A stretch of 64,000 nucleotides of DNA from Azorhizobium doebereinerae UFLA1-100 (GTDB taxonomy: Bacteria; Pseudomonadota; Alphaproteobacteria; Rhizobiales; Xanthobacteraceae). A program made the position numbers and the translations under genes. Positions 1 to 9,178 of the stretch are shown piece by piece (position 1 is the stretch's first letter; every line of letters starts with the position of its first letter). The stretch spans positions 1 to 64,000 of the forward strand of contig NZ_AXBA01000005.1 of the NCBI RefSeq assembly GCF_000473085.1, given 5' to 3'. Below the pieces are notes generated by a model, which had not been told where the DNA came from, ran no database searches, and was given only the letters and a program-made list of their open reading frames with translations.

Positions 1-196
1 AGACGGTGTTCCATTCTCCAAACAGCTCCGGCAGATCGCGCCAAGGCGAGCCGGTGCGCACGATCCACAGCACCGCCTCGATGAACATACGATTGTCCCG
101 GCCCGAAGAGCCGCGCGTCCGCTCGTCGCCGATGATGTGCGGCGCTATCCGCGCCCACTGCTCATCCCCAAGCACCAGTCGATCAAGAACACCCAT
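1..196 (-). CDS. IS5-family transposase, N-terminal fragment (cut by window edge)
   Basis: The visible 65 residues start MGVLDRLVLGDEQWARI and continue through RDNRMFIEAVLWIVRTG and SPWRDLPELFGEWNTV. This is the DUF4096-like N-terminal region that precedes the DDE catalytic domain in IS5/IS427 transposases. The ATG at 196 is the first start after an in-frame stop about 30 bp upstream. Many members of this group make the full enzyme from two frames by programmed frameshifting, and the visible part would be the first frame. The catalytic DDE residues are not in the window. Its function would be transposition of its own element. Confidence 0.8.
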   Translation of the reverse strand, partial: MGVLDRLVLGDEQWARIAPHIIGDERTRGSSGRDNRMFIEAVLWIVRTGSPWRDLPELFGEWNTV

Positions 197-269
197 CGCT
201 GCCTCATCAAAGGCAGCTTTGAATCACAGATCATTCAGCCCGGGAACCCCAAGAGTCCACACTACCTAG
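1..269 (-). mobile_element. Partial IS5-family insertion sequence, 5' end only
   Basis: The minus strand encodes the N-terminus of an IS5-type transposase that runs off the window. About 70 bp upstream of its start lies a CTAG tetranucleotide (266-269), the kind of AT-centred target preferred by the IS427 subgroup, so the element probably ends near there. The opposite terminal inverted repeat is outside the window, so the exact end is an inference. Confidence 0.6.
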
Positions 270-425
270 AGCAGCCCACCGATTGTCCTGCGGCACCTCC
301 TGCGGCGAGGTCCATATCGCGCGCCGGCGACGCTTGGCCTTGCATTTTCGAGGCCGGTACGAATGCTGCGAGCGCTTGACCGGCGGGCATGTCATGCCCG
401 TCCCGATTTCCCTGGAGGCTTCCTG

Positions 426-2948
426 ATGCAGCGCGCTGTGGTGCGGATCGCGGTTCTGCTGGCCCTATTTCTCGCGCTCGTCGCCGGGCCGGCTGGCTAC
501 GCGGCGCCGGCCACCGACCCTGCGGTGCTGACCGCGCGCGAGAGAATGGAGGCCAACCGCTCGGCGCTGGACAGCCTTGACGGAGCCCTCGGGGTGGAGG
601 GCCTCAGGGCACCGGACCTCGACGCTCTCAGGGTCCGGCTCGACCCGGTGCGCCGCGAGATCCAGACCCGCTCCGAACAGCTCGCCCCCCGCGCCTCGGA
701 GCTGAAGGTGCGCCTGGATGAGCTTGGCGCCGCCCCCGCCGCCGGCGCCGCGCCCGAGGACGCCAACGTGACCGCCGACCGCGAGCGCCTGCAATTGCTC
801 GCCACCGACGTGGAGGGGCTGGTCAAGCAGAACCGCGCGCTCGCGGTCCGGGCCGACCAGCTCTCGGACCGCATCAGCACCCGCCGGCGCGAACTGTTCA
901 CCGGCCAGCTGTTCGAGCGCTCCATCAGCATCGTCGACCCGAGCCTCTGGGCCACCGGCTTCGCCGCGCTGCAGACCGGCTTCCGCAGCATGACGCTGCT
1001 GGTCGGCGATTCCTTCGGCTATGCGCGCCAGCGCCAGGACGTGCTGACGCTGATCGCCCTCGCCTTCGGCGTCGTCGTCATCGCCAGCGCCATTGTCTTC
1101 CTCGGCCGCATGCTGCGGCGGCGCCTCTCCTGCGACCCGCCCGCCGATGGCGAGGCACTGCCACGGCTGCGAACCGTGCGCGAGGCCATCAAGATCGCAG
1201 TGTTCGACAGCCTCGTCGGCCCGCTGGCAGCGGTGGCGGCGGTCAATTTCATGACCGGCTTCGACATCGTGCCGCCGCGCGCGGAAGAAATCCTGCACGG
1301 CATGGTGGTGGCCATCTTCATCAATGCGGTCGGCCGTGCCATTGCCCGCGCCCTGCTGGCGCCGAACCAGCCCTGGCGGCGCATCCCGCCCTTCTCGGAC
1401 GCCACCGCGGCGGTAATCTTCCGGTATTTTTCGTGGTCGGTGACGGTGCTGGCCGTCGGATCGTTCGTCAACGCGCTCAATCGCGCGCTGTTCACTCCGG
1501 TCGCGCTCACCGTGCTCGCGTCCGGCATCATGGTGCTGTTCATCTGCGTCTTCACCGGCCTGATGGTGGTGGGCATCGCCCGCATCGCCGAGGAAGACGA
1601 GGCGCGCGCCACCGCTCTGGCCGAAAGCGGCTCGGACGCCGGCGTCTCCTACATGGAAAGCACCGGCGTGCCCTGGCTGCGCACCGTGCTGTGGCTGCTC
1701 ATCGCGGTGCTCGTCGGCGCGCTGATCGCCGGCTATGTCAGCTTCGCCGCCTTCCTCGGCGCACGCATGCTGGTGGCCGCCGCCGTACTGGGCGCGCTGT
1801 TCATCCTCTACAGCCTGATCGACGCCTTCTTCAACGAGGGCATGTCGGCCGAGACCCACCGCGCCCGCCTGCTCTCCAAGACGCTCGGGCTGCGGCCCAA
1901 GAGCCTGGAGGTGATCGCCACCCTGGTCTCCGGCCTGCTGAAGCTGTTCCTGTTCGTCATCGCCGTGCTGCTGATGGCGGGGAGTTGGGGCACTTCGTCG
2001 GCGGACATCATGGAGACGCTGGATCGCGTCACCTTCGGCGTCCATATCGGCAGCACCACCATCACCCTGTGGAACGTGCTCTATGCGGTGACGCTCCTGA
2101 TCGTCGGCATCCTGCTGGCGCGCGGACTACAGAAATGGGTGGCCAGCAAGCTCCTGCCCGGCACCGGGCTGGAGGTGAGCCTGCAATCGTCCATCTCCAC
2201 CATCGTCGGTTATGTCGGCATCATCATCGCCATCATGATCGCCATGGGGCAGATCGGCCTCAACCTCGAGAACATCGCCTTGGTGGCCGGTGCGCTCTCG
2301 GTCGGTATCGGTTTCGGCCTCCAGGCCATCATCTCCAACTTCGTCTCCGGCCTGATCCTGCTCACCGAGCGCCCCATCCGGGTCGGCGACACCATCAATG
2401 TGAAGGGCGAGGAAGGCTACGTGCGGCGCATCAGCGTGCGCTCCACGGAGATCGAGACCTTCGAGCGGGCGACGGTCATCGTCCCCAATTCCGACCTCAT
2501 CACCGGCATGGTGAAGAACTGGACGCACTCCAACACCACGGGACGCGTCATCGTGGCGATCAACATCGCCTATGACGCCGATGTGGAGGAGGTGCGCGAC
2601 ATCCTGGTGGCCTGCGCCTGCGATCACCCGCAGGTGCTCCAGTCGCCGCCGCCGCGCGTGTTCATCACCAAGTTCGCCGACACCGGCATCGTATTCGAGC
2701 TGCGCTGCGTGGTGGCGAACGTGGACTATTCACTCACGGTGAAGAGCGACCTGCACTTCTCCATCCTGCGGCGGTTCCGCAAGGGTGGCATCGCCATGGC
2801 CAGCCAGCCGTGGGCGGCGCTCGGCCGCGCGCCGGCCGACCTCGTGCCGCCGCCGCCCGCCGTTCCGGACCCCGCCCCCCTCCCGCCGGAGGCGGAAGCG
2901 ACCCCGCCGCGCAAGGGCGACGGCTCCATCAGCGCGTCCACCGGATGA
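426..2948 (+). CDS. DUF3772 / MscS mechanosensitive channel family protein (840 aa)
   Basis: This is a large inner-membrane mechanosensitive channel that would release solutes under hypo-osmotic stress. A signal peptide (about residues 1-27) is followed by a soluble, heptad-rich periplasmic region (about 35-150), as in the DUF3772-MscS proteins of alphaproteobacteria. Many membrane helices follow. The MscS pore helix and beta domain lie at about residues 615-720, with motifs VGIGFGLQAIISNFVSGL and ERPIRVGDTINVKG, then VPNSDLITGMVKNW. The last 40 residues are proline-rich and probably disordered. The ATG at 426 is chosen because GGAGG lies 7 bp upstream and the signal peptide begins there; the frame is open further upstream without support. 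It appears monocistronic. Confidence 0.9.
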   Translation: MQRAVVRIAVLLALFLALVAGPAGYAAPATDPAVLTARERMEANRSALDSLDGALGVEGLRAPDLDALRVRLDPVRREIQTRSEQLAPRASELKVRLDELGAAPAAGAAPEDANVTADRERLQLLATDVEGLVKQNRALAVRADQLSDRISTRRRELFTGQLFERSISIVDPSLWATGFAALQTGFRSMTLLVGDSFGYARQRQDVLTLIALAFGVVVIASAIVFLGRMLRRRLSCDPPADGEALPRLRTVREAIKIAVFDSLVGPLAAVAAVNFMTGFDIVPPRAEEILHGMVVAIFINAVGRAIARALLAPNQPWRRIPPFSDATAAVIFRYFSWSVTVLAVGSFVNALNRALFTPVALTVLASGIMVLFICVFTGLMVVGIARIAEEDEARATALAESGSDAGVSYMESTGVPWLRTVLWLLIAVLVGALIAGYVSFAAFLGARMLVAAAVLGALFILYSLIDAFFNEGMSAETHRARLLSKTLGLRPKSLEVIATLVSGLLKLFLFVIAVLLMAGSWGTSSADIMETLDRVTFGVHIGSTTITLWNVLYAVTLLIVGILLARGLQKWVASKLLPGTGLEVSLQSSISTIVGYVGIIIAIMIAMGQIGLNLENIALVAGALSVGIGFGLQAIISNFVSGLILLTERPIRVGDTINVKGEEGYVRRISVRSTEIETFERATVIVPNSDLITGMVKNWTHSNTTGRVIVAINIAYDADVEEVRDILVACACDHPQVLQSPPPRVFITKFADTGIVFELRCVVANVDYSLTVKSDLHFSILRRFRKGGIAMASQPWAALGRAPADLVPPPPAVPDPAPLPPEAEATPPRKGDGSISASTG

Positions 2949-3027
2949 TCCAGACGGAATGCCAACGGTGTCCAAGCACCGCTTGCCGCTAACCCTTCCT
3001 CAACCATCCTGGGCGCAGAACAGCCGC

Positions 3028-3615
3028 ATGAGCGATCTCGGTTCTTCCTTCTCCGCGAGCGGCAACGCTCTCGTCCCGGCGCGCGGGGGCCTCGCCCGCC
3101 GCGCTTTGCCCCTTGCAATGCTGGCGGCCCTGGCGCTCGCCGGCTGCGGCACCACCGAGATCGAAACACCCAAGCAGCCGCCCTTCTACGAAAACCTCGC
3201 CAAGAGCGGACAGCCGGTGAATGCGGAGGCAGCCGCCTCCATCATCTCCGACTATCGCATGACCAAGGGCCTCAACGCCGTCACCATCGATCCCGCGCTG
3301 AACAAGGTGGCGCAGGATCAGGCCGACGCTATGGCACGGGCGGACACGCTCTCGCACGAGGTGGGCGGACGCACCTTCGTCCAGCGCATGAACGCCTCCG
3401 GCTACGGCCCGAAGGTGGCGGTGGAGAATGTGGGCGCCGGCTACCACACGCTGGCGGAAGCCTTCTCCGGCTGGCGTGACAGCCCGCCGCACAACAAGAA
3501 CATGCTGGCGAGCGGCGTGACCCGCATGGGCATCGCCACGGCCTTCAATCCCAAGTCCAAGTACAAGGTCTATTGGGCCCTGGTGTTGGCGACACCGGAC
3601 GACAAGGGCCGCTGA
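3028..3615 (+). CDS. CAP-domain lipoprotein (SCP/PR1-like)
   Basis: This is a predicted lipoprotein with a CAP (cysteine-rich secretory protein, antigen 5, PR-1) domain. A hydrophobic stretch ends in the lipobox LALAGC, giving lipidated Cys40. The mature part has the CAP signature: a helix with VAQDQADAMARADTLSH, the ENVGAGY segment, and SPPHNKNML followed by a final strand containing VYWALVLA. Bacterial CAP proteins are envelope proteins without one agreed biochemical role. The start at 3028 gives an n-region of about 30 residues; ATG 3118 would leave too short a signal, and ATG 2959 is possible but lacks a ribosome site. The neighbours do not suggest a pathway. Confidence 0.8.
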   Translation: MSDLGSSFSASGNALVPARGGLARRALPLAMLAALALAGCGTTEIETPKQPPFYENLAKSGQPVNAEAAASIISDYRMTKGLNAVTIDPALNKVAQDQADAMARADTLSHEVGGRTFVQRMNASGYGPKVAVENVGAGYHTLAEAFSGWRDSPPHNKNMLASGVTRMGIATAFNPKSKYKVYWALVLATPDDKGR

Positions 3616-3665
3616 CCCGCACCGGGTTACGGAGCGGGTCGATACCGCACTGCGGCATTTTTTTC
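3614..3665 (+). terminator. Possible terminator after the CAP-domain gene
   Basis: A 7-bp stem (GACCCGC at 3614-3620 with GCGGGTC at 3634-3640) overlaps the stop codon region and is followed about 17 bp later by a run of seven T. The distance between stem and T-run makes this a weak candidate. Confidence 0.3.
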
Positions 3666-3710
3666 GCATCTGCACTGGCGCTCCCGATGCTCAAGGTTTA
3701 AGCAGAGGGG

Positions 3711-5309
3711 ATGCTCGCAAACCTTGGCGAATTCGACCGGGCGCGCGCCGCGTTCCAGTGGCGCATTCCCGCCCGCTACAACATGGCGACCCACGCGTGC
3801 GACGTCTGGGCCGCGCGCGATCCGTCCCGCCCCGCCCTCTATGTGCCCGAGGGCTCCGGCTTTACGCCGGTGAGCTACGGCCATCTTTCGGACGCCTCGA
3901 ACCGTTTCGCCCACGCCTTGGCGGCCCATGGCATCGGCCGTGGTGACCGGGTGGCGATCCTGCTGCCGCAGGGCGTCGAGGTCCTCGTCACTCATCTCGC
4001 GGTCTACAAGCTCGGCGCCATCGCCGTGCCGCTCGCCTCCGCCTTCGGCGTCGAGGCGCTGAGCTATCGCCTGGAGGATTCCGGCGCCAAGGCCCTGGTG
4101 GCGGACGCCGCCGGCATCGCCAAGCTCGCGACCCGGCCCGAAAGCCTCGGCCTGATCGTCTCCTGCGACGGCGCCGACACCGGCATCGCGGATTTTTCCG
4201 ACATGGTGGCGCGCGGCAGTTCAGCCTCCGCGACGGTGGAGAGCGGCCCGGACGATCCGGCGCTGATGATCTACACCTCCGGCACCACCGGGCCCGCCAA
4301 GGGTGCGCTGCATGGCCACCGGGTGCTGCTCGGCCACGTGGCCGGGCTTGAATTCACCCATGACGCCATGCCCAGGCCCGGCGACCGCATGTGGACCCCG
4401 TCCGACTGGGCCTGGGCCGGCGGCCTTCTTAACACCCTTCTGTCCTCGCTGGCGCTCGGCGTGCCGGTGGTGGTGCAGCCGCCCGGCCGGTTCGACCCCG
4501 AGGCCGCCTTCCGCCTGCTGGCGACGGCGGGCGTGCGCAATGTCTTCATTCCCCCCACCGCGCTGAAGATGATGCGCGGCATCGCCGATCCGCGCGGCCG
4601 CTTCGGCTTCGATTTGCGCACCGTCGGCACGGCGGGCGAGGCGCTGGGGGCGGAGACGTTCGAATGGGGCCGGCAGGCGCTGGGCGTCGCGGTCAACGAA
4701 TTCTACGGCCAGACGGAATGCAATTACGTCATCGGCTCCAATGCAGGCCTGGGCGTCGCCCGCGCCGGCGCCACCGGCAAGCCGCTGCCCGGCCATGAGG
4801 TCCGCATCATCCGCGAGGACGGCACGGCCTGCGGCATCGGCGAAATGGGCCAGATCGCCATCCGCGCGCCCGACCCGGTCATGTTTCTGCGCTACTGGAA
4901 CCGCCCGGAGGACACCGCCCGCAAGTTCCTGGGCGACCTGATGCTCACCGGCGACCTCGCCCGGCTGGATGCGGACGGCTACGTGCATTTCCAGGGCCGC
5001 GACGACGACGTCATCACCTCGTCGGGCTATCGCATCGGCCCGAGCGAGATCGAGGACTGCCTGCTGCGCCATCCCGCCGTGCAGATCGCCGCCGTGGTGG
5101 GCAAGCCGGACCCGGTGCGCACGGAAATCGTCAAGGCGGTGCTGGTGCTGCGCAACGGCGTGAAGGCGGGGCCGGAACTGGTGGCGGACATCCAGGCCTT
5201 CGTGCGCACGCGCCTCGCGGCCTACGAATATCCCCGCGAGATCGTGTTCGTTGACGAGCTCCCGCTGACCACCACCGGCAAGGTGATCCGCCGGCTGCTG
5301 CGGGATTGA
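3711..5309 (+). CDS. Acyl-CoA synthetase (AMP-forming), ANL superfamily
   Basis: This enzyme would activate a carboxylic acid to its CoA thioester through an acyl-adenylate. It is 532 aa, normal for the family. The P-loop-like motif YTSGTTGPAKG lies near residue 187, EFYGQTECN is the adenylate-binding A5 region, GDLARLDADGY is motif A7, and TTTGKVIRRLLRD carries the catalytic lysine (Lys524). The N-terminus MLANLGEFDRARAAFQW matches the usual start of the medium-chain or ACSM-like bacterial group, supporting ATG 3711, which has AGAGGGG just upstream. The chain length of the substrate cannot be read from the sequence. The next gene is convergent, so it is transcribed alone. Confidence 0.85.
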   Translation: MLANLGEFDRARAAFQWRIPARYNMATHACDVWAARDPSRPALYVPEGSGFTPVSYGHLSDASNRFAHALAAHGIGRGDRVAILLPQGVEVLVTHLAVYKLGAIAVPLASAFGVEALSYRLEDSGAKALVADAAGIAKLATRPESLGLIVSCDGADTGIADFSDMVARGSSASATVESGPDDPALMIYTSGTTGPAKGALHGHRVLLGHVAGLEFTHDAMPRPGDRMWTPSDWAWAGGLLNTLLSSLALGVPVVVQPPGRFDPEAAFRLLATAGVRNVFIPPTALKMMRGIADPRGRFGFDLRTVGTAGEALGAETFEWGRQALGVAVNEFYGQTECNYVIGSNAGLGVARAGATGKPLPGHEVRIIREDGTACGIGEMGQIAIRAPDPVMFLRYWNRPEDTARKFLGDLMLTGDLARLDADGYVHFQGRDDDVITSSGYRIGPSEIEDCLLRHPAVQIAAVVGKPDPVRTEIVKAVLVLRNGVKAGPELVADIQAFVRTRLAAYEYPREIVFVDELPLTTTGKVIRRLLRD

Positions 5310-5331
5310 GCCTGAAGCTGCCCGGCGCGCC

Positions 5332-5889
5332 TCAGGCGCGCAGCGGCGCCGGCTGCCAGACCGGCATGCGGGCGATGATCACCTTGTAGGGGCCGAGGAA
5401 GACCAGGATCATCGCCAGCTTCACGCCGTAATCGCACAGCGCCCACGAGGTCCAGGGCAGGCCCGTGCCGGCGAAGGCGAGCGAGAAGAAGACCACCGTA
5501 TCGAGCGCGCTGGAGATGAGGCCCGCCATGGCCGGCGGCATCCACCAGGCGCGGCGGCGCAGGCGGTTGAACACCGCGGCGTCGAGCAACTGGGCGGTCA
5601 GGAAGGCGGCGCCGGAGGCCAGGGCGATGCGCGGCGTGGCGAACAGCACCGAGAGCAGCACGGCGAGCGCGAAACCCACATAGATCACCCGCCGCGTCCG
5701 GACGAGGCCGAGGCGCCGGTTGGTCAGGTCGTTGACCAGGAAGGTCACCGGATAGGTGAAGGCGCCATAGGTGAGGTAATCCTCCAGGCCGAAGGGCGTG
5801 AAGGGGAACTGCACCAGGACATTGGCGGTGAGCACCGCCGCGCACATGGCAAAAACCGCGAGCGCGAACGCCCGCGGTTCAGAAGTCAT
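5332..5889 (-). CDS. Queuosine precursor transporter, VUT/YhhQ family
   Basis: This is an inner-membrane protein of about 185 aa with roughly six helices. The motifs are typical of the VUT_1 (DUF165, YhhQ) family: an N-terminal TANVLVQFPFT, then YPVTFLVNDLTNRRLG, and later AGLISSALDTVVFFSLAF with GVKLAMILVFLGPYKV. Family members such as E. coli YhhQ import 7-cyano-7-deazaguanine or related precursors for queuosine in tRNA. ATG 5889 fits the family start. A GTG at 5910 is also in frame and has TGAGG close upstream, so the start is uncertain. It follows rpmB with almost no gap, so co-transcription is likely. Confidence 0.85.
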   Translation of the reverse strand: MTSEPRAFALAVFAMCAAVLTANVLVQFPFTPFGLEDYLTYGAFTYPVTFLVNDLTNRRLGLVRTRRVIYVGFALAVLLSVLFATPRIALASGAAFLTAQLLDAAVFNRLRRRAWWMPPAMAGLISSALDTVVFFSLAFAGTGLPWTSWALCDYGVKLAMILVFLGPYKVIIARMPVWQPAPLRA

Positions 5890-5914
5890 CGCGCTTTGCA
5901 ACAGACGCACAGCC

Positions 5915-6214
5915 TCAGGCGGCCGCAGCGGCCTCGGCCTTCGCCTTGGTGATCTGGCGCTTCAGCTCCAGCACGCGGGGCGCCAGCTCTTCGTCGCGGG
6001 CCTTCGCCAGGAAGGCGTCGAGGCCACCGCGATGATCCACCGACTTCAGCGCATGGGCGCTGACGCGCACGCGGATCGAGCGCTGGAGAATGTCGCTCTG
6101 AAGCGTGACATTGCAGAGGTTCGGCAGGAACCGGCGCTTGGTCTTGCGGTTCGAGTGGCTCACGAGGTTGCCGCTCAGAACCGCCTTGCCGGTCAGGTCG
6201 CACCGCCGGGACAT
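5915..6214 (-). CDS. rpmB: 50S ribosomal protein L28
   Basis: This is a structural protein of the large ribosomal subunit. At 99 aa it has the alphaproteobacterial length with an alanine-rich C-terminal tail. The start [20 protein letters not shown], then [17 protein letters not shown] and [16 protein letters not shown] are diagnostic. The Cys-X-X-Cys zinc pair of some L28 paralogues is absent, so this is the zinc-free form. It is the first gene of a short minus-strand unit with the transporter downstream, and yjbQ lies upstream. Confidence 0.97.
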   Translation of the reverse strand: MSRRCDLTGKAVLSGNLVSHSNRKTKRRFLPNLCNVTLQSDILQRSIRVRVSAHALKSVDHRGGLDAFLAKARDEELAPRVLELKRQITKAKAEAAAAA

Positions 6215-6343
6215 GGCAGAAGTCCTTTTATTAGGTTCGTTGACGCGGCGTCGGCCCGGTCGCTAAGTGCGACCTGTCAGCTTCACCCCGCAGGATCAGG
6301 AAGGCGCTCGTATAAGCGCAGGCCGCAGCGCCGTCAAGGCACG

Positions 6344-6805
6344 CTAGCTCCCGCGCGCGGTTCCGAGAAAGCCCAGCACCACCTGCCGCCGGTGCGGCCG
6401 GTCGCGGTGCTCGACCAAATAGAGGCCCTGCCAGGTGCCCAGGCGCGCCCCGCCGTCGGCCACCGGGATCGCGAGGGCGGTGTCGCTGAGCAGCGTGCGG
6501 ACGTGGGCCGGCATGTCGTCCGGCCCCTCGGTGTCGTGCACCCAGCCGCGATCGCGTGGTGCAAGGTCGTCCAGCGCGGTCAGCAGGTCGCGCTGCACGT
6601 CGGGGTCGGCATTCTCCTGGATGGTGAGCGAGGCGGACGTGTGCCGGCAGAACACCGTCAGCAGCCCCTGCTCCGCGCCGATCTCCGCGAGAAAGGCCGC
6701 CGCCTCGCGGGTGAGGTCGGTGAAGCCCTGGCCGCGGGTCTCCACCTCCAGCAGGCTCTGCGCCTGGATCTCCAGCGGGACGCGGACGGCGGGGCTGCGT
6801 TTCAC
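6344..6805 (-). CDS. yjbQ: YjbQ family protein (UPF0047)
   Basis: This is a cytoplasmic protein of 153 aa from the UPF0047/YjbQ family. Family motifs are FCRHTSASLTIQENADPDV, then TEGPDDMPAHVRTLLSD and RLGTWQGLYLVEHRD, which carry the conserved histidines. Database names call it secondary thiamine-phosphate synthase, because some homologues complement thiE mutants, but the true role is unsettled. The start is GTG at 6805: AGGAGG sits 8 bp upstream and the family N-terminus fits. The in-frame extension to 6958 is rejected for that reason. It is divergent from the esterase gene. Confidence 0.88.
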   Translation of the reverse strand: MKRSPAVRVPLEIQAQSLLEVETRGQGFTDLTREAAAFLAEIGAEQGLLTVFCRHTSASLTIQENADPDVQRDLLTALDDLAPRDRGWVHDTEGPDDMPAHVRTLLSDTALAIPVADGGARLGTWQGLYLVEHRDRPHRRQVVLGFLGTARGS

Positions 6806-6931
6806 TGGCTTCCTCCTTTTTGCGATGGGGCGGGCAGAGGTCTGCCGCTGCGGGAACTTGCATGCGGAGGCCGGGCGGCCCACCTTCCGGCGCGCCGACC
6901 CCTCGCCGCGCGCCGGCCTCAAGGGAGCCCG

Positions 6932-7885
6932 ATGTCCGTCCTCTCCATCGACCCGCATCTGTTCACGGACGCCGCCGTGGCGCCGGACACGAAACTGGTG
7001 AACGCCGCCATCGTCAAGGCGTTGTCGAGGGCTCCCGACCTCGGCCTCGTGCCCTGGGCGGTGGTGCGCCAGGCGCGCCTCTCAGGCAAGGGCACCTTCC
7101 CGCTGCCGCCGGAAAGCCCGCGCGCGCGGGCCGAGAGCATCGAGGGGCCACGCGGCCCCGTCCCCGTGCGCATCTATCTGCCCGACACCGTGCCCACGGG
7201 GGTCTATCTGCATTTCCACGGCGGCGGCTGGACCATCGGCTCGGCGCGGGAGGAGGACGGGCTGAACGACGCCATCGCCCGCGCCGGCCTCGCGGTGGTC
7301 TCGGTGGACTATGCCCTCGCCCCGGAAACGCCTTATCCGGCCGCGCCGGACGATTGCGAGGCGGCGGCGCTCTGGCTGGTGCGCGAGGGGCCGTCGCTGT
7401 TCGGCACCGAGCGCTTCCTCATCGGCGGCGAATCCGCCGGCGCCCATCTCGCCGTCACCACGCTGCTGCGGCTGCGCGACAGGCATGGGCTGCGGCCGTT
7501 CGCGGCCGCCAGTCTCCACGCCGGCTGCTACGACCTACGCCTCACGCCCAGCGCGCGCAACTGGGGCGAGGAGCGGCTGGTGCTGAACACAGCGGACATC
7601 GAACGTTTCGTGCGCAACTATCTGCGGCTCGACGGCGAGCGCGAGCACCCCGACATCTCGCCGCTTCTGGCCGACCTGCGCGGCCTGCCGAAAGCGCAGT
7701 TCCTGGTGGGCACGCGCGATCCGCTGGTAGACGACACCCTGTTCATGGCCAATCGCTGGCTGGCGAGCGGCAACGCCGCCACCCTGGAGGCGTTCCCCGG
7801 CGGCTGCCATGTCTTCACCGGCTTCATCGGCACGCTGGCCGACGCCGGCCGGGCGCGGATCCTGGAGTTCCTGCGCGCCGCATGA
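6932..7885 (+). CDS. Alpha/beta hydrolase, hormone-sensitive-lipase (HSL) type esterase
   Basis: This is a 317-aa hydrolase, probably cytoplasmic, acting on short acyl esters. The oxyanion-hole motif HGGGW follows the strand YLHF, the nucleophile motif is GESAG (serine in IGGESAGAHLAV), and the acid and histidine lie in GTRDPLVDDT and GGCHVF near the C-terminus. This order is the HSL/family IV pattern. ATG 6932 is preceded by AGGGAG at 5 bp. The reading frame is open far upstream across yjbQ, but that part is non-coding shadow. The substrate cannot be predicted. Confidence 0.85.
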   Translation: MSVLSIDPHLFTDAAVAPDTKLVNAAIVKALSRAPDLGLVPWAVVRQARLSGKGTFPLPPESPRARAESIEGPRGPVPVRIYLPDTVPTGVYLHFHGGGWTIGSAREEDGLNDAIARAGLAVVSVDYALAPETPYPAAPDDCEAAALWLVREGPSLFGTERFLIGGESAGAHLAVTTLLRLRDRHGLRPFAAASLHAGCYDLRLTPSARNWGEERLVLNTADIERFVRNYLRLDGEREHPDISPLLADLRGLPKAQFLVGTRDPLVDDTLFMANRWLASGNAATLEAFPGGCHVFTGFIGTLADAGRARILEFLRAA

Positions 7886-7895
7886 GGCCGCAAGG

Positions 7896-8327
7896 TCAGG
7901 GCGCCGTGCCGTCCACGAAGGCGCGCAGGCGCTGGTAGAGGCGCGTGGCGTAGGAATAGGCCGCATCGAGATCGGACTGGGACGGCAGCGGGACGCTCAG
8001 CGTGTTGCCATAGGCCTTGGCCGGGCCGCGCCCGTCGAGCTGGGCCTGGAGACGGGCGATCTCCGCCTCATAGGCATCCCGGCTGTCCGGCACGGCGACG
8101 CAGGCAAAGCCGCCGGAGCCCTTGCTGCAGAAGGACACCATGCCGGTCTGGGTATCGAGCTTGAGCGCCCCACCGTCCACCGGCGCGAAGCTGAAGCGCC
8201 CGCGTGCCTCGGAGGACGGAGCCGCATCGACGGGAGGGGCGGCAGGCGCGGGCGCGGCCGGAGGTTGCTGCGCCGAAGCGAGCGCCGGGACCATCATCAG
8301 CCCGAGAACTAGACCTATCCGCCGCAT
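7896..8327 (-). CDS. Secreted hypothetical protein with short coiled segment
   Basis: This 143-aa protein begins with a clear signal peptide, cut near ALASA-QQ. A short alanine/proline-rich spacer follows, then a compact domain with two cysteines (FCSKGSGGFACV) likely to form a disulfide in the periplasm, a helix EAEIARLQAQLDG, and a final helical part. It resembles periplasmic proteins of unknown function seen in Hyphomicrobiales, but I do not recognise a named family. GAGGA lies about 8 bp before the ATG. It is convergent with the esterase gene. Confidence 0.7.
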   Translation of the reverse strand: MRRIGLVLGLMMVPALASAQQPPAAPAPAAPPVDAAPSSEARGRFSFAPVDGGALKLDTQTGMVSFCSKGSGGFACVAVPDSRDAYEAEIARLQAQLDGRGPAKAYGNTLSVPLPSQSDLDAAYSYATRLYQRLRAFVDGTAP

Positions 8328-8458
8328 CTGCGCTTCCTCGTCATCGCACGGGAGGCGCCCGGCGGGTGCCGCCGAGCATTCTGATCCCAGGCATCCTCAT
8401 CCAACGTCAAGCTGGCAGGCGAAGGGGGCGGAACCGGGGCGCGGCCGCCCCCGCGCCG

Positions 8459-9076
8459 TCAGGGCCGGAACGGCGGGCGGCCGGAGGCGAGTGCGTCATC
8501 CAGCAGGTCCAGCCGATCCTGGCCCCAGAACACCTCACCGTCGAGCACATAGGACGGCGCGCCGAACACGTCGCTGCTGATGGCCAGTTCGCGATTGGCC
8601 TGGTAGGCGGCGCGGATTTCGTCCGTCTCGGCGCGCGCCAGCAGCGCGGCGCCCGGCAGGCCCGCGTCATCGGCCAGGACGGCAAGCACCGCCGGCTCGG
8701 CGAGATTCTCCTGGCGCTGCCACACGCCCGAGAACAGGCGCCGCACCAGAACATCGACATCGGCTCCGTCGGCCAAAGCGGCAAGCACGACACGGTCGGC
8801 GAGGCTGCCGTTGAACGGCCAGTGCTGCGGCTGGATGTGGAAATCAAGGCCGAGCTTCAACCGCCAGCGCTGGAGCTCGACGAGGCGCATCCGCTGGCGC
8901 TGCGGGGCGCGCTTGGCGAGCGGCAGCCCGCCGGTTTCCGCGAACACGGGGCCGAGCTCGACAGGATGGAAATCGACCTGCGCGCCATGACGCTGGGCCA
9001 GATCCATGAGACGGGCGTGGCCGAGAAAGCTCCAGGGACTGACGATGGAGAAGAAGTAGGCGATGCGGCGGCTCAT
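8459..9076 (-). CDS. 2-hydroxychromene-2-carboxylate isomerase / GST-kappa-like DSBA family protein
   Basis: This is a 205-aa thioredoxin-fold protein of the DsbA/GST-kappa/HCCA isomerase family. The N-terminal IAYFFSIVSPWSFLGHARL places serine where DsbA has its redox cysteine, as in HCCA isomerases and GST-kappa, which use it to bind glutathione. The helical insertion and the closing FGAPSYVLDGEVFWGQDRLD are typical. The classical role is naphthalene catabolism, but no degradation genes surround it, so a general glutathione-dependent role is more likely. The start at 9076 is set by GGGAGGA upstream. Confidence 0.83.
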   Translation of the reverse strand: MSRRIAYFFSIVSPWSFLGHARLMDLAQRHGAQVDFHPVELGPVFAETGGLPLAKRAPQRQRMRLVELQRWRLKLGLDFHIQPQHWPFNGSLADRVVLAALADGADVDVLVRRLFSGVWQRQENLAEPAVLAVLADDAGLPGAALLARAETDEIRAAYQANRELAISSDVFGAPSYVLDGEVFWGQDRLDLLDDALASGRPPFRP

Positions 9077-9178
9077 CGGGTGGGTCCTCCCAGGGGCCTC
9101 CCCTTTAGCAGAGTCGCACGGGCCGGACAGCGGCTCAGGCACGGTTGCACGCACCGGAACTGTATAATATAATTTCCA

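Noticed and set aside
8459-9076. Naphthalene degradation role for the isomerase-like protein
   Set aside because: The family name comes from aromatic catabolism, but there are no dioxygenase or aldolase genes around, and GST-kappa-like relatives have other roles.
9163-9168. Perfect TATAAT box
   Set aside because: There is no -35 at proper spacing on the plus strand, and the minus-strand genes start elsewhere. The TTGACT pair downstream is the better promoter candidate.
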